Notes: generated by a model from the sequence alone, not told the origin. A stretch of DNA of 64,000 bases from Taxillus chinensis (GCA_023512835.1 CM042086.1:15884309-15948308); one strand, 5' to 3'; counted from the stretch's first letter, positions 32,926 through 45,490 are shown. Translations and numbers: made by a program.

Positions 32926-33354
32926 CTACAAATGAGCAAGTTAGAACAAAACATCTCTACCTTCACATAAATTTACTATACTGTTATTTAAAAAATAAAA
33001 TTAATTATAGAATGAAATGAAAATAAAATAAAATAAAATCATAATATATAAATTTATATATATGTTATTATATCATTTTATTTTAAAATATTAAAATATT
33101 TTTAAATTTAATCTTATAATCAAATTATGAGTTTTACATATTTATATAGTTGTATAACTGAAATACTTGTATCAATAATACATACATTTACTTCGTATGA
33201 ATGAGCCCAATTAGCATAAGGAGAAATGTTGTCCATTGGTAATTAGCCTTGATTGGCCCGTTTAAGTCTTCTCGGTGTCATTTTTGCTGCAATGATTTAT
33301 TACATTTACATTATCTGCTTTTATATTTAAGTAAATGAGCATGACTTATAATTG

Positions 33355-33470
33355 CAGAGTTAATTAGCCCAGTGGTAAGACGTTGACATGTGTGAGGTTT
33401 TGGGTTTGTTAGCCTCTCCGGTTGGCAATTGTTTTCCATATATCCTCTCATTCCACATCAACTAAAAATA
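33355..33470 (+). mobile_element. tRNA-related SINE-like fragment
   Basis: TTAGCCCAGTGGTAAGACG resembles a tRNA box A and GAGGTTTTGGGTTTG is a weakened box B. The segment is short, diverged and does not fold as a real tRNA gene, so a SINE remnant is more likely. Confidence 0.3.
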
Positions 33471-33479
33471 AAATAAATA

Positions 33480-35470
33480 GCGTGTGTAGCAAATAATTAA
33501 ATATAACAATGTTGTCCATAGAAAAAAAAAATACTCGTATATTCAAAACTGACATTAAACTTCAAGTTAGAAGTAGAAAAAAAAAAACACAAGAAAATGA
33601 ATTACCCATGGCCGAAATGCTCCGATTCACGCCGCTCATCCCCCGTTTTCGGCCCCGCGTCTCTGCCGTGTCCAGTGGTCTCGTGAATATAATATATAGG
33701 GCATCACCGACTCTGCTCCTCCTCCATTATTATTGTGCTTAAAGCACACCCACACGCACGCACGGCACGAATAAAGGCACGTTCACGCGAACATCAAATA
33801 CATTATTGAAAAGAAAGAAGAGAAAAAAGGGCACATTGTAAATGGGCATAGATGCTATTTGTTTTCTTTTCATCTTTCTCAAAGTCATCAAAAATGGATC
33901 CAACGAATTCCCTAAACACACCAAGTGGGAGAGATGGGAAGAAAAATAAACATGGGTTTCACCCATTCATTAATTATATTTGAGCCTACAAAAAATGAAG
34001 ATGAACTCGTCTTATATATACATAATAAATCATAATATATATATATATAAATCGATGCATGGGGATTACATATTTAATCATGCAATCTCAAACACGGGTG
34101 GAAAGATCTTATTCACTTATATCTCATCTCACTATATATATATATATATATATAAACATATATATTACTCGTGTATAATAACTTTTGAATAACTAGTATA
34201 ATATATATCATAATTAATGAAAAATTGATCACATAAAAATTATCCTCTAGATTTAACAAAAAAAAGAAGAAGTCAACAAAATCAAAAATTTAAACATATA
34301 ACAAAGTAAACAACAAAAATAAAATTATCAGAGCGAAAATAAATAAACAAATAAGTTCTATGGAAAAACTACTTATTACGTTTAAATTTTTCTATCTTTG
34401 TTTCTAAATTACAGTGTGTGTTTTTAAGAAATTAACATTCCAACAATCCTCTTTATTTTAGTCTTTATTCCATTAAAATTTTATATTTTTATTATTACTC
34501 CATACCAACTTTATTATTTCCCACTGTAAATTTGATTATTTTTATTATTACTTCATACACCGTTGTAAAAAAAAATTGAAGATGAAAAGACAACTTGAAA
34601 GGCTAGGTTTGTAATTTTGTTTTCTCCACAAATAGAGATAAAGAGGGAATGGAGATGCCCTAATTATGGCTAGAAGTCATTCATCATTTTAAAACATCTC
34701 ACATGACTCATCCAACTTTGAACTTATTCTCCATTAGTCGATAGCATAATTTATTCTCACAATAAATTATGATTTTGCTAATCTTCAAAACATTTGTAAA
34801 ATTCGTACTTCTTAAGGAGTTTTATGGATAAAATAAAATAGCCCGAGCCGTAGAATTTCATGCTCTCCCATCTAAGTCGGTGCTATTTTGGCGGACCACT
34901 TGCTCAGGGACCAAGAGGGCACTACTTTCACACGAAGAAAGTTAAAAGAAGCAGGTGACCCTAGGAACATGAGGGCAATCAGAAAATGTGTGAATAAAGC
35001 ATTTGTAACAAGTTGTATAGAAGACTAGATTCTATAACTCAAAGCATGACTGACATTAAATGTTATTGGCATAAAAATCAGTATACAGCTAAGTTTCCAG
35101 CCACAACGAAATCATATAATGGACAATTTTACTATGGAAGCCACTACTTCTTTCTTATTATTTCAAGCATGCAGAAATAGATCTACAACGGGATAGCATG
35201 CCCAAGTGTAAAAACAAACGATTCCCACCACCCCTTCATATTTCCATGAGAGGGTACAAAATAAATAAAAGAAGATTAGATTTACAGCAGAACTCTATGG
35301 CGGATTCTTTACAGATAACCCAACCCCCACAGGAACAGGAAACTTCATTAATGCGTGCAAATCCGAGTATCTTATGGCCAAATAGCAAGAGAGTAACCAT
35401 CCCACATCTAGGCGGGTACCAGTACTAGTACAAGAGAACAATAGTTGCTTCTCTTCCTCCTGGTATGAAC
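33480..35470. other. Intergenic DNA; possible orphan exon at 33608-33700
   Basis: A GC-rich patch at 33608-33690 (+) encodes MAEMLRFTPLIPRFRPRVS, which looks like an organelle presequence followed by a possible donor (GTCTC|GTGAAT). No downstream exon is visible. The remainder is AT-rich with TA repeats (34035-34050, 34133-34152). The part near 35160-35478 is probably the 3'UTR of the next minus-strand gene. Confidence 0.3.
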
Positions 35471-35478
35471 TCCACATG

Positions 35479-36942
35479 TTATGTATGCACTGGACTCGCA
35501 AGTTGCAAGTTCGTACTTTTTGTTTCAATCAGGTACACTCGGGACTGAATCACTGTCTTCCCAACCTTAAACCCAGGCACAACACTAAACCCGACTGTGG
35601 ATTTAGTCTTCCTGCATCTCCTAGTAGCATCTTCCATGTATATAAATGAAAACCCAACACCTCTTTTCACCTGAAATATCTCAACTGCTGGATCAAATGA
35701 AAAGGCCAGCTTATGGAGCATCCAAATTGAGCTAGCCATGCCAACAAAGGCCTGGTACAAAACACTCATGGACCTCCAAGGACACAGCCTTTCATTACTA
35801 CCCAAATTGTTAAAAATGGACGATTCCAGGGCGGGGTGAACAATCTGTCGATACTTCTTCTTGCAGAACAAGGAGAAATCGGAACTTGGCTCCCAACTCA
35901 GGGCCTCCATGGAACCAGCAGACAGGTGCTCAACCAATTGATTCAATGAATTATGTTTGCAAGAACTCAAACTGTTGCCGTTGCACAAGATCTCATTCCC
36001 ACCACCAACCCCAAACCCTTGGGAATGGAAACCCTGAAACATTCCCATACAAACAAAGGACAAGAGGGCGTACCGGTTGTGCCCCATTCTAGCATACTCA
36101 ACACCAGGATAAATCGATTTGGCTGCCAAATCCAAATCCCACCCTGCTTTCTTCATCAAATTTATCAAAAGCTTGGTAAACCTACACACGCATCGAATTG
36201 CATCACGGAAAAAAGAATCAAACACGCTAACAGATAACAAAACCTCGTCCAAAGGCATCGAAGTACCGCTCATCTTCTTGGATAACTCCAGATTCGATCT
36301 CTCAGCGACGCTCAAATCTCGCCTGAGAGCCAAAACTTTAACGTGTTTGCTATCGATTTCAGATTGCAAGCGATTAACGACGGTCTCTAGGGCTCGAAGC
36401 CTACTCTGATTCTCCTGCACCTGCAAATCGGAGCACGACCCAATTGCGAGATCGAGATTTGAGTCGACACCCCCTCGGAGATTGCTATGGAATCGCTTCA
36501 CATCCGACCATTTATTGAAATGCGAGAGTATGGCTCGATCTGCGGCCTTGATGCCTTCTTCGTCGAAAGGGGCGTGCGCCGCTTGCAGCTGCAGGTACGA
36601 GGCTTCGAAACACGAAACGGTCGCGAACAGACACGGAATTAGAGTTTGCGCGATCTGGGCATCGTTGGGTTCATGTCGGATTCGTCGCTCTCCGGCCATC
36701 GACGGCGACGGGTTGAAGGCGGAGTCAGGCTTGATGACGACGACTTTCTGGTCGGTGATGAATTCCTCAGCGGAGTCGAGGAGGGAGAGGTCGTGGGAGT
36801 CCTCTGCAGCGGCGGCGGCGTAGGTGAACGGTCGATCCTCGCCTTCGTCTTCGGTGAAGAGTTCGAACGTTTTGGCCTTGAAAGCGAGAGCGAATTTCTG
36901 AAACAACTCCGAGATTTGAGGGGGCTTCGATGATCCGTCCAT
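35479..36942 (-). CDS. DUF641 protein, GRAVITROPIC IN THE LIGHT 1 (GIL1)-like
   Basis: This intronless 487-aa protein belongs to a plant family whose founding member GIL1 acts in light-dependent loss of gravitropic orientation in the hypocotyl; biochemical function is not established. The N-terminus (ISELFQKFALAFKAKTFELF) precedes a low-complexity acidic region. The DUF641 domain starts at about residue 95 (AQIAQTLIPCLFATVSCFEASYLQLQAAHAPFDEEGIKAAD is its signature region) and is followed by a predicted coiled coil at about 175-225 (QENQSRLRALETVVNRL...). The C-terminal half carries SIWMLHKLAFSFDPAVEIFQVKRG and a VGFSVVPGFKVGKTVIQSRVYL end typical of the family. The start at 36942 is the first ATG and gives a complete N-terminus. 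No defects are seen. Confidence 0.9.
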   Translation of the reverse strand: MDGSSKPPQISELFQKFALAFKAKTFELFTEDEGEDRPFTYAAAAAEDSHDLSLLDSAEEFITDQKVVVIKPDSAFNPSPSMAGERRIRHEPNDAQIAQTLIPCLFATVSCFEASYLQLQAAHAPFDEEGIKAADRAILSHFNKWSDVKRFHSNLRGGVDSNLDLAIGSCSDLQVQENQSRLRALETVVNRLQSEIDSKHVKVLALRRDLSVAERSNLELSKKMSGTSMPLDEVLLSVSVFDSFFRDAIRCVCRFTKLLINLMKKAGWDLDLAAKSIYPGVEYARMGHNRYALLSFVCMGMFQGFHSQGFGVGGGNEILCNGNSLSSCKHNSLNQLVEHLSAGSMEALSWEPSSDFSLFCKKKYRQIVHPALESSIFNNLGSNERLCPWRSMSVLYQAFVGMASSIWMLHKLAFSFDPAVEIFQVKRGVGFSFIYMEDATRRCRKTKSTVGFSVVPGFKVGKTVIQSRVYLIETKSTNLQLASPVHT

Positions 36943-37279
36943 TTCAAATCAAAAACAAACCAAATGCAATCAAATCAACTTAAACCGAACCAAAACATGA
37001 GCATACATTCTTGATGTTTGCTCTCGTTGTCGTTGACAGCAGTTTCGTAGGACTTCGAAGTCGAAGGTCCCAAAAGGAGATTGCTTTGTTTGATCAGGTG
37101 GAGGCAAGTGGCGAGGTCCATCACAAATCTGGGACGAAAAGTTTAAGAATGTTTGGTTTGCTTGGAATGCTGGACTTCCGTTGCAATCAGATTTTGTATT
37201 TTTAAAAATTTGTATGTTTTTTTTTTTAAATTCTGTTTTTGCAATAAATTGAAAACCGTTGCTTATTCATCATCTATAC

Positions 37280-37680
37280 TAGTCACAGTTATTTATAAGA
37301 GTTTGTTTTTTATTTAAAAAAATTTATAAAATTACAAAATCATTCCTATAAAATTATAACTATATTTAATTTTATTTATATAATTTGTTTAACATTTTTA
37401 AATGTATATAGAAACAGTATTAATTTTCTATAATTATTAAATTACATATAAACATTTTCTCTAATTTATTATTTTTTCATTTCTCAAAACTTTCATTTGT
37501 ATTTCATATTAAATTATAAAAAAATTATTATCAACTAAAAAAATAATATAAAATATTATTTTAATGATTTAAGGAATTTATTATTATATATTTGTATAAG
37601 AAAGTAAAAAGTTATTTAAATTTGTAAAATTATGAGATATTTATATGGAAAAGTAAATAGTTATTTATAGGTTAAAGTAA
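37280..37680. mobile_element. Copy of the dispersed MITE family
   Basis: The family interior is recognisable (ATTACAAAATCATTCC, TATATTTAATTTTATTTATAT, AACAGTATTAATTTTCTATAATTATTAAATTACATATAAA as separate blocks, GTATTTCATATTAAATTATA, AAGTAAAAAGTTATTTAAA). The termini are diverged. It lies roughly 340 bp upstream of the GIL1-like gene. Confidence 0.5.
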
Positions 37681-37794
37681 TGCTATGTATATTATCATCG
37701 GATTGGGTAATTTTTCCTATATGCTATATTTTTGTTTGTTCTTATTTGAAAAATAAATTTTTGAAAATTTATTTTTCAGAAAATATTCAAGCCA

Positions 37795-37836
<42 letters not shown>

Positions 37837-39281
37837 GCATAGTTCAATTTCTAAGGATATTAATGAGCAATATATTTCACATCTTCTCTTAAATTTAACA
37901 TTTATGCAATATTGAAGTGTATATGAAAAATAATACTATATATACGATCAAATTATTATCTGAACTAGGAAGGCTTAATTATTCTCTTGGCTTGTTCTGA
38001 CTCTTCTTCGATTAATGTACTTTTATTTTTGTGTAAAAGTTGGCATTTTAAATGAGTTAAGTTTAAGAAATTACGTTTGTACAGATTTATTTTTAATTAA
38101 TTCATATCTTATTTGTTGTTTAAAAGACAGTTAAGTAATTCAGTACATATATATATATATGAATGCATATGATGGTTGGATTAAGTTGAATTTGACATTT
38201 AAATTAAAATTAAATTTTGAATGTAAACTTGTGCAAATTATATATGATAAAAATAAACTATTTATAGTTTATTATAATATTAATTAGATGATATTAATCT
38301 TTTTTGAAATAAAATTTAAGATTTTAAGATTTAATTCCTTAAACTCTAAAGTATTATTTGGTCATGCCCGTTTTGAGGCGTAATTTTGTTTGTTTTTTTT
38401 TTTTTTTTTGTTTTAAGAAAAGGCCGACGGATCTGAATTGTTTTAAAAATAAAAACGTACACAGTTTGAGATGGAAATTCAAATACCAATTTGAATAAAA
38501 TGTGTTATTTAAATGTTTACAAGAGAGCTGAAATTGTTGACCTCACAAGAAATGAAGAATGACTTGTTGAGCATGAAAAATAGATGTCGGTCCTTTTAAA
38601 AAAATTGATAACTCTTTTAATGAAAAAATTAATTTGTTGAGGATTCTTATTGGTATACAACAACAATTTATCTTATTTCAAATAATTATAAAGTAATTAA
38701 CTAAAAATTCATTTGATAAGAAAAACTCTAAAAGGTTCCAATTTATAGTTCTTTCTAAATGTTTTGTGGCATATATGGCCTTACATAAATAGGAATGCAT
38801 TAAAATTTAAAATCCTAATATTAATCACTCTTTTGGTTTTATTTAAATGCACGATAATAAATAAATACTTAAAAATAAGATAAATTCTAACACATGCACA
38901 AACCGTGCTTGCAGACAGGCCTACTTTCCTTATGCTTGAAACGTCAATCTCCTTTCTTCACAAACTTCACTACACGAGAGGTCAACTCGCAGTGCACTGC
39001 CCAAATCGAACTTAGCTTCCCTTGTGAATGATAATATATTATTTTTCAACCTAATTGTCACGAAATGCAATTTCTATGTACAAATACAAAAGTATATGCA
39101 GGTGAGAGATACAAGCATTGAAGGAAACTTGTATAGAGGCACTGGCTCCTCCAACATACACATCCTTTCTCGAAGATCTTAACCAGTAGTTAATTGTCAG
39201 GTAAAATATATGATGAGTCAATATCCCCATACAATTTATATAATTAAAAGGGTCAGTGCTTGCTAGCTAGCTGCTGCCTCA
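37681..39281. other. AT-rich intergenic DNA with TTA microsatellite
   Basis: A (TTA)n run spans about 37797-37836. No gene is visible. The right end near 39060-39281 is probably the 3'UTR of the peptide gene. Confidence 0.45.
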
Positions 39282-39877
39282 TCAGTTGTTAGAAGGAGGA
39301 TGCGTTTTGGGCCACGAATAATCATCCATCTCGAACCCCGGTTGCCGCTTCCACACGACCACATTTTTGTGGGGCGCCACCTGCCAAGAAACCGAAACTA
39401 CAGCCTCATTCTTCCTAACACCGCCTCTTGATGCACGCAACCCCATCTTCTCCTTCCTTAATTTGCCTTCTCCTGCGATCCGCATCCCTTGGTGATTTCC
39501 CTCTCCTGGGTGACTCTTAGCGCCCAAAAGTTTGTTATGGAGACCCACTTTCTCATCCTTAATCTGCGTACATGTAAGGAAAAACAAGAACCTTAATTAA
39601 GACATATATAATATGCCAATGTATACAACATAGAGGGTTCTTGATTATAAAGAACCCGTTGTGTCAGTACTTGTATGTATATATGTATATATATATATAT
39701 ATGTGCACGATTATATGAACTAAATAACCACTCGATCGGAACAACCTGGACAGAAATTGGGTGATTCATTCTCTTGTCGCTGGTGCCGTGGAGACGAAGT
39801 CCGGAACAGGATTGCAGGGCGCTCGCGAGACACAGGAGGAGAATCACAAGACAACACCCTGATGATGATGATGACAT
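39282..39877 (-). CDS. RGF/GLV/CLEL (root meristem growth factor) peptide precursor
   Basis: Two exons, 39746-39877 and 39282-39563, joined by a CAG|GTTGTT donor and GCAG acceptor, encode 137 aa. A signal peptide occupies about residues 1-26 (hydrophobic GCCLVILLLCLASALQ). The middle is a basic, variable propeptide. The extreme C-terminus DYSWPKTHPPSNN (125-137) matches the family's 13-residue mature peptide: the Asp-Tyr pair required for tyrosine sulfation, the Pro residues hydroxylated in the family, and the terminal Asn. Family peptides are secreted, sulfated by TPST, perceived by RGFR/RGI receptor kinases, and control root meristem size, gravitropism or lateral root spacing. Which activity applies cannot be told from sequence. 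The Trp at position 4 of the peptide is less usual. Confidence 0.85.
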
Positions 39878-40990
39878 GCTGGACGTGAAGTGGAACCCCT
39901 AACAATCGGATGGTGGGGCTGAAGGACTGAGCTGGCCTTGTGGACTGTACGTGGTGATATAAGTCGTCGCGCTTGTTTATTGAATGATCATATGATGAGC
40001 AATAAATATGTGTGCGAGAGAGAGGGAAGGAGAGATTATTAGTTTAAGGGAAGAGGGATAGGAAATGGAGAGGGATATGGGCTGTAGTGGCCTCCCCAAC
40101 TAAATTTCTGTATCTCTTGTGCTGGAAGGGAGAGGACAGGAAACCTGCTTCTGCTCTTTAGTACTCTTTTCCACTAAATTTTGTATAGAGAGAGAGAGAG
40201 AGAGAGAGAGAGTGTGTGTTTTTGGAATTAGCACCACAAAAGAAGGAAGAAAAAATGAAGATTAAGGATAGGCAAGGATCCCTTAAAGTGAGAAGAATGG
40301 TCTAGTCTACTAGTTAACACGGTGGGATCAGTTGTCCCAAATATACTATGACTTGTCTATTGTTTTGGAAACAACCCCAACGCCGAATATGCGACTACGT
40401 CTAGTTTACTCGCCTATATGACCGAAAATTGCATTTTTATTCATGCCAACGGCCCAACGCTGACTTCTTGGCCTTGATAAATATATATTTAGTAAACGAC
40501 TTTATATATTTATATATAGCGATGTCATTGATTTTTACACAATTATGCCATTATTGGAATCGCACTTGTTCTCATTCTATTTTTTTTCTTATTTAATTTG
40601 TTTTCGTGAATCATTATTTGTTGTAATTATTTATTTAAATTAAACTTTCACAATAAAATTATATTTGATGAAATTTAATTTAAACGGTTAAATACTGATG
40701 TAATAGTTCAGATCAAAAAATTTCATAATAACTATATTAAGCTTTCAATGTATCAAGCGACCCAATATGTATATGTATATAATGTTAAGCAAGCCAAATG
40801 GATTTTCAAAAAAAATGTGAAAATTAAAGCCTAAAAACATTATGGTAAAACAACATGCTCTAAATTTTCTTTCAATAAAAATCATTGTTTTAATTATGAT
40901 ACGCTTTTTTTTCATTGATATTTTTTTGGGTGAGAAAATAATGGTTAAAATTCACTAAATTATGGTAACATTCTAATTTTAACTATTCAA
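39878..40990. other. Upstream region of the peptide gene, no other gene seen
   Basis: It includes a GA repeat at about 40189-40213. No clear TATA box on the minus strand could be assigned. Confidence 0.4.
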
Positions 40991-42215
40991 GTAAGTAAGT
41001 TGGCAAGATTTACTAAGTTGACTTTTTGTGCTAATAAAATGGTCGAAGGACCACATGGAGGGAGCACGTGTATGACTCACAAAAGAGATTGCGGGTATGT
41101 CGAAGAGCTAAGGGGGCACGGAGGCAAACCCTACGTGACCCTCCCACACTTGTTCCTTTTGGGGGGTGGAGCACCTCAAAGGGAGTGCACAAACCCTCCA
41201 AAACGTTGTCTTATATGCCATGTAACTCACAATACAAATCATGCATTTGTCGGGGCACAAATGGGCCTGCCGCCAGATTTTGAGTCGCTTATGCTGGCAT
41301 GGGTACGTGTAAGTAGGGACTTGGAAAGACCAGTTGCTTAAAAGCATTCCATTTATTGGGGGAAAACAAAAGAACGAAGACATTGTGAGGCTATTGACTA
41401 TCGTAGAGATAATTAGAGTAAGTCAAACCTTCACAAGATACGGTTTTTAGAGAAGAGAGCAAGAAAGAGGTTAAAAATATATATATATGAACATTGTAAA
41501 CTACCATATGAATTCTGGTTGATATGGCCCACAAGCCAAAGACGGGGGAGCCTAGCTAGATTTTGAACTTCCCCAAGAAACTGGAACTGACCGATCGACA
41601 TGAACTTGATGAGGGAGGGAGGATATCTGTCACTTTGTCAGTTGTGGAAATGCATCGCACGTAAAGATCCGTGTTGGCAATAGTTGCATTGTCTTGATGA
41701 AGTCATAGTATTAGTACTCGTAGTGGTCATTTCAACGTGCTTGGTTTGGTCATGGAATGTAGGAATGGCCGTGAGAGCGGAGGGAACGGGAAGCGTATTG
41801 ATATGCAATTATATATGCATAAGCTTTTTTTGCTTTTAATTTAATAAAAATTGGGATAGGTGCTTGTTTTCAATAAGATAAAATTTGATTTTAATACATT
41901 ATTATTTAGTGTTTAAATATATTTTTTTCATAATTTATACTCTGCTTGGATGCTTTGGAAAAGCTACCCGAGTAAGGAAAAGGTACTGATAAATTTATTT
42001 TTACTGGATGATGTGAAAATTAAGACGAAAGTGACAAATGATATAAAAATTGATGTCGGAATATTTTTTTACCTAATATGCCGTGAAAATATAATGAAAG
42101 TATACAATAATAATAGAATTACAAAATTAGCCTTGAAAGGATATGAGAAAAGAAGAGTTTGCCTTATTTATCTCTTTTCTATAGTAACAATAAAATTATA
42201 AAATTGGCCCCAATA

Positions 42216-42260
<45 letters not shown>

Positions 42261-42460
42261 GGGGGGGATATACTGTTCCAGATATATATAGTGTGGGGGG
42301 GGGGGGGGAGAAGGGGGGGGGAGTAATTTTTTTTTTTTTTTTTTTTTTATAAAAAAAAAAAAAAAAAATTTTTTTTTTTTTTTTTTTTCCCAAAAAAATT
42401 TCAAAATTTTTTTTTTTTTTTTGTTGGGTTGGGTTTTTTTTGGGGGGGGGGATGTTTAGC
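42216..42460. other. Poly-G/poly-T/poly-A low-complexity block (probable artefact)
   Basis: A G run of about 43 bases is followed by further G, T and A homopolymers with only short real-looking sequence between. Its composition is unlike anything nearby. Similar blocks occur at 47879-48067, 48231-48255 and 50059-50187. Frames translated from it are homopolymers, not genes. Confidence 0.7.
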
Positions 42461-42494
42461 CCCGGTCCAAGATACGGTTCAAGAGGTATATATA

Positions 42495-42845
42495 TATTGT
42501 TGAAATTACGGATATTAAAATGCTTGTATTTCCGAATTAGAAGCTAAGTGCGTACGTGAACTTACAATTATTTATTGGAGGGTAATTTTAATCAAGGGAA
42601 TAATATTTTGAAAGCAAATTAATTTGGGGGCAAAATAATGTAAACAGTGTTGCCCTTTGGTGGTAATTTTGCATGTTAGGTACTGAGGGTATATTGTTAA
42701 AGTTTGGATATTAAAATGTTTGTATTTATAAATTAGAAACCTAGTGCGTGAACTTAGAATTATTTAATGGAGTGTAATTTTAATCCAGGGAACAATTTTT
42801 CGGAAGCAAATTTTGTGGGCAACAGAATGTAAACATTGATTGATG
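42495..42845. repeat. Two tandem copies of a repeat of about 195 bp
   Basis: The block GGATATTAAAATGCTTGTAT...GCGTACGTGAACTTACAATTATTTATTGG at about 42508-42650 is repeated with changes at about 42703-42845. Both end in GGGGGCAAAATAATGTAAAC-like or GGGCAACAGAATGTAAAC-like sequence. Confidence 0.6.
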
Positions 42846-43364
42846 CATTATGTTTCTTTTATGTACAGGAGATAAGTAAAATAATTTTAAAATTTGATTT
42901 TATGATTGGTCTTCATATGCTTTTCTCATTATTATTTTTAAAAACAAATTGATCACGTAATTGCATCAACCAATCACATAATTACACCTCACCCTGGGCT
43001 ATTATATTTCGAACTCTTTGTTCGGCGCTTTTCTCATTATTCAAACTTTTATTATATTTCAATTTTCAAACTCACATTTGTGTAGCACGATTTTCAAAGC
43101 AAGAGGGGTATCTTCCTCCATTTAAATGGTGTTGAGCAAGGCCCAGCCCATATTATGGGTATTTGGCGAAAAAACTAAAATAAAAATTGAACCAATTTAA
43201 ATGTTTAAAAAAGAAAAAAAGGGGGGGCTTGCATCCTTCGCAAATGGGCCTGCTTCTCGACACGAAGATCAACAACGACAAGCCACGGCCCATAGGCTAC
43301 TTAATTGTCTTTAGCCCTTTCCCCCAACCCATCCAGCCCCGCAGCCCTCTTCAAAATGTTAAAA

Positions 43365-44260
43365 CCGTGATAAAATGTTTTTAATGCATCTCAAACCCCA
43401 TACCTCATCTTAAACATAAACATCATTTAACTATTAGAGTATATAATACTTAATGACTATATTTACATAATTAATATATGTGATAATAATAAAATTGTAT
43501 TAATGGGCCTAGCTTCTCTGGACCACGTGACAACTTAAGCAGGCTACACAAGGCAAATTCGATATACTTTCTGTTAAGCGGGAAAAGTTCATTACACTCG
43601 ATATTAAATGGGCTAGCCCATTATATTATTATATTTTTTAGCCTTTTTTTTAATGAGCTTATACGATCTTGAGCTCTTTAGTCATATATCCTATATAGGT
43701 TTGGCCTAAATATATACAACTAACCATACCAACCCAACCCTCCCATTTACTTGTGAGACCTTTTAACATTACTTGGACATGCTCACAAACCTGTGATAAA
43801 ATGTGTTTGACCCATATTTCCTACCCTGGATGGATCTCATCTTAACTATTGCTATATAACAGTTTAATGACTATATTTGTACTAATTAATATTTGGTAAT
43901 AATAACAAAATATATTAGGCCTTGCTCGCTAGTTCAAAGTTTTAGATTTAGCATTTGATGATATTAATGCCAAGTTTTTTATTTACATTCATTTACTTTT
44001 GTATTTTTATGAGCACAACTCGCCCACCCATTCAATTCTCCTATCTAAATGTAAACCGTCTCACATATGTTTTATATATATATGTGATCACTAAATGCAA
44101 TCGCAAACCTCTCATTTTCTTGTGTGACCTGTTAACATTATTGGTCTCATTTTGACCCATATCTCCTACTTGGTAATGGATTCATTTTTATATATAGAGT
44201 TTACGACGGATATATTAAATTTGGTAAGATTATCAAAATCAATACCCATAGTATAATAAG
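43365..44260. repeat. Diverged tandem repeat units leading into the direct repeats
   Basis: Blocks recur at about 43365, 43792 and 44150: GTGATAAAATGT..., CCCATATTTCCTAC, TTTAATGACTATATTTGTAC and TGGTAATAATAACAAAAT. The segment TTTAGATTTAGCATTTGATG occurs at about 43937, 44261 and 47400. Confidence 0.5.
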
Positions 44261-45490
44261 GTTTAGATTTAGCATTTGATGATAGACTTAATGTCAAAAT
44301 ATTTAATTCCGAGATCATAAACTTTTATATCCTTAGAAAACATGACACGTATTGTTAGTGGTTTAATCAAATTCACTTGTGATTTGATCAAAACTAATAA
44401 AAAATAGTCAATTAAATATGTCTCAATTCATAGATAAGTAAACTCATTAAAAATATTATTGAAACCAAATTTATTTCCGACAAAACTCGTCAAAATATTT
44501 CTCAAAATTAGAAAAAAAATTATTTTTTTAAAAATAAATCAATGACATATTTGACACGAGTTCTTATTTATTTATTTTGTTAGAGTTCTTGGTCTGTTGG
44601 TTATAAAACCGTCCCATTAACTTCCCTCTTTTTTCCCTCTCTCTTCAGTAGTCTCTCTTTCTCGAAGCTATCAACCGAATATGTAATATCCTAATATGGA
44701 TCCAAGTAGCCTCTCCTACAATTGTTTTGCTCATCCAGGCCGAGGCTGCGGCCGTGGGAGTGTGTTCCAATGTTTTGCTTCCTGACGATTTGGCGGCGCG
44801 TGTGAGCATATTACTCCTTTCCCCGGCCATCTGAACGGCGAGAAGAGAAAGGTTGATCGGCGTCCATCCACGTGCTCCCATTCCGCGACAACAATTGGCC
44901 ATCAAAGTGAGTTTGGATTTCTTTTTTAAAGTCAGAGCACTGAGGCTATATATGCAGAGATTGGGTTGCTTTGATTTAATTGATATCTCATCCGAGTAGG
45001 ACTTGTTAAAGGATTGCAACCTGCTGGGAAGTGGGATTGTGGGAAGTTCTCTACTTCTCTTCATTTTCTAACCAAAGACAAAGTATGTTTCGAAGCAGTG
45101 GTCCTATGAACTATAGACCAGATGGGTGGTACAGGAATGATAGATATTAGATGAAAGAGATCTGTATAATCCATGGGATTTCCTAACCAAAGGCTTGTAT
45201 TTCAAAAAGATCTATATAATGGAATTTTATTTGTCATCTAGTCCTACTATGAAGATGGCATTGACATTCATAATTGCATTTAGTACAGGTGTTTGGGTCA
45301 TTACTGTTAATAGAAATAAGTGTAAGAATTTACTAAAGGATAATTATTTAATACAAACTAAGTCTTAACCATAAGGGTACCTGAATTTATGAGTGATTTA
45401 ATATTAATTTTATCACCTTTTAGATTCTCTTTTATGGTATTTTTTATGGAAAAGAACTAACATTATACTCATGTTCTGTGTCATGTTAAA
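44258..45490 (+). repeat. Direct repeat, copy 1 (LTR-like) flanking gag remnant
   Basis: It is matched to about 47398-48800. Shared landmarks include TTTAGATTTAGCATTTGATG, TCTTGGTCTGTTGGTTATAA (a TATAAA-like promoter), CTCGAAGCTATCAACCGAAT, GATCGGCGTCCATCCACGTG and AGAACTAACATTA. Two similar direct repeats around a gag-protease remnant suggest LTRs, but no TG...CA termini or primer-binding site could be assigned. An antisense 139-codon frame at 44645-45064 is not a recognised protein. Confidence 0.45.

Noticed and set aside
33355..33430. Possible tRNA gene
   Set aside because: Box A and B resemble a tRNA promoter, but the arms do not form a cloverleaf; a SINE remnant is more likely.
41000..41341. 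113-codon ORF with Cys and His residues (MARFTKLTFCANK...)
   Set aside because: No recognisable zinc-binding spacing or family, no promoter or exon context; two overlapping frames are equally open.
42168..42404. ORFs coding for Pro/Lys/Phe homopolymers (also near 47819-48209 and 50022-50415)
   Set aside because: They translate homopolymer blocks that are probably sequence artefacts.
44645..45064. 139-codon minus-strand ORF with a GARGWTPI ankyrin-like phrase
   Set aside because: The phrase alone is too short, no repeat spacing follows, and the ORF is inside a repeat whose second copy disrupts it.
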